A stretch of DNA of 6,241 bases from Burkholderiaceae bacterium (GTDB taxonomy: Bacteria; Pseudomonadota; Gammaproteobacteria; Burkholderiales; Burkholderiaceae_C), in assembly GCA_029864165.1 (NCBI GenBank), contig JAOTTZ010000122.1:1-6241 (forward strand). The letters are read 5' to 3'. Below the pieces are notes generated by a model. The model was given only the letters and a program-made list of their open reading frames with translations. It had not been told where the DNA came from and searched no databases. Every line of letters starts with the position of its first letter. Positions within the stretch are counted from its first letter, which is position 1. Made by a program: the position numbers and the translations under genes. Positions 6,192 through 6,241 of the stretch are shown in pieces.

Positions 6192-6241
6192 GCTACAAGC
6201 CGCACTACCCAACGCTGGCCCGATGCCTCAGGGGGGCGTGA
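6188..6241 (+). other. Possible 17-codon ORF overlapping the hslV stop, or hslU leader
   Basis: An ATG overlaps the hslV stop as ATGA, and the frame runs [17 protein letters not shown] to a TGA ending at the last base of the window. It may be a translated leader peptide coupled to hslV, or chance. The G-run at 6231-6236, preceded by A, could also be part of a ribosome binding site for hslU just outside. No homologue is known to me. Confidence 0.2.

Overview
The window looks like a chromosomal core segment of a GC-rich betaproteobacterium, most likely order Burkholderiales and close to Comamonadaceae. This rests on recognised protein families and remembered gene order, not on a search. No mobile element, tRNA, rRNA or CRISPR array is visible, and coding density is high.

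Layout. On the minus strand, reading from about 1.5 kb towards the left edge, lies corC (CBS-pair/CorC_HlyC protein), followed by the first half of lnt (apolipoprotein N-acyltransferase), which is cut by the window edge. A short divergent intergenic region (1498-1621) separates these from a plus-strand run that fills the rest: a COG0523 (CobW-type G3E) GTPase with a very His-rich insert; a DksA-family transcription factor with a long basic N-terminal extension and a degenerate zinc site; a 571-residue protein with two STAS-like regions and no assigned function; and hslV, the peptidase subunit of the HslUV protease. hslU is expected just past the right edge.

How the genes may work together. 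corC and lnt form a familiar cell-envelope pair (ion/stress-related CorC and lipoprotein maturation). The plus-strand run starts with a putative metallochaperone GTPase next to a DksA whose zinc-binding Cys are reduced to one. Zinc-independent DksA paralogues linked to COG0523 GTPases are a known theme in zinc homeostasis, so the pairing is the most interesting point here. However, this DksA may simply be the normal housekeeping copy in this lineage, because it has a strong-looking sigma70-type promoter of its own. The STAS protein lies between dksA and hslV with short gaps (74 and 40 nt) and no obvious terminator, so it may be co-transcribed with either.

The points most worth a second look are: the GTPase/zinc-less DksA pairing; the histone-H1-like DksA tail; the poly-His microsatellite; the SKSE variant of the GTPase base-recognition motif; and an ungapped internal repeat in the STAS protein.
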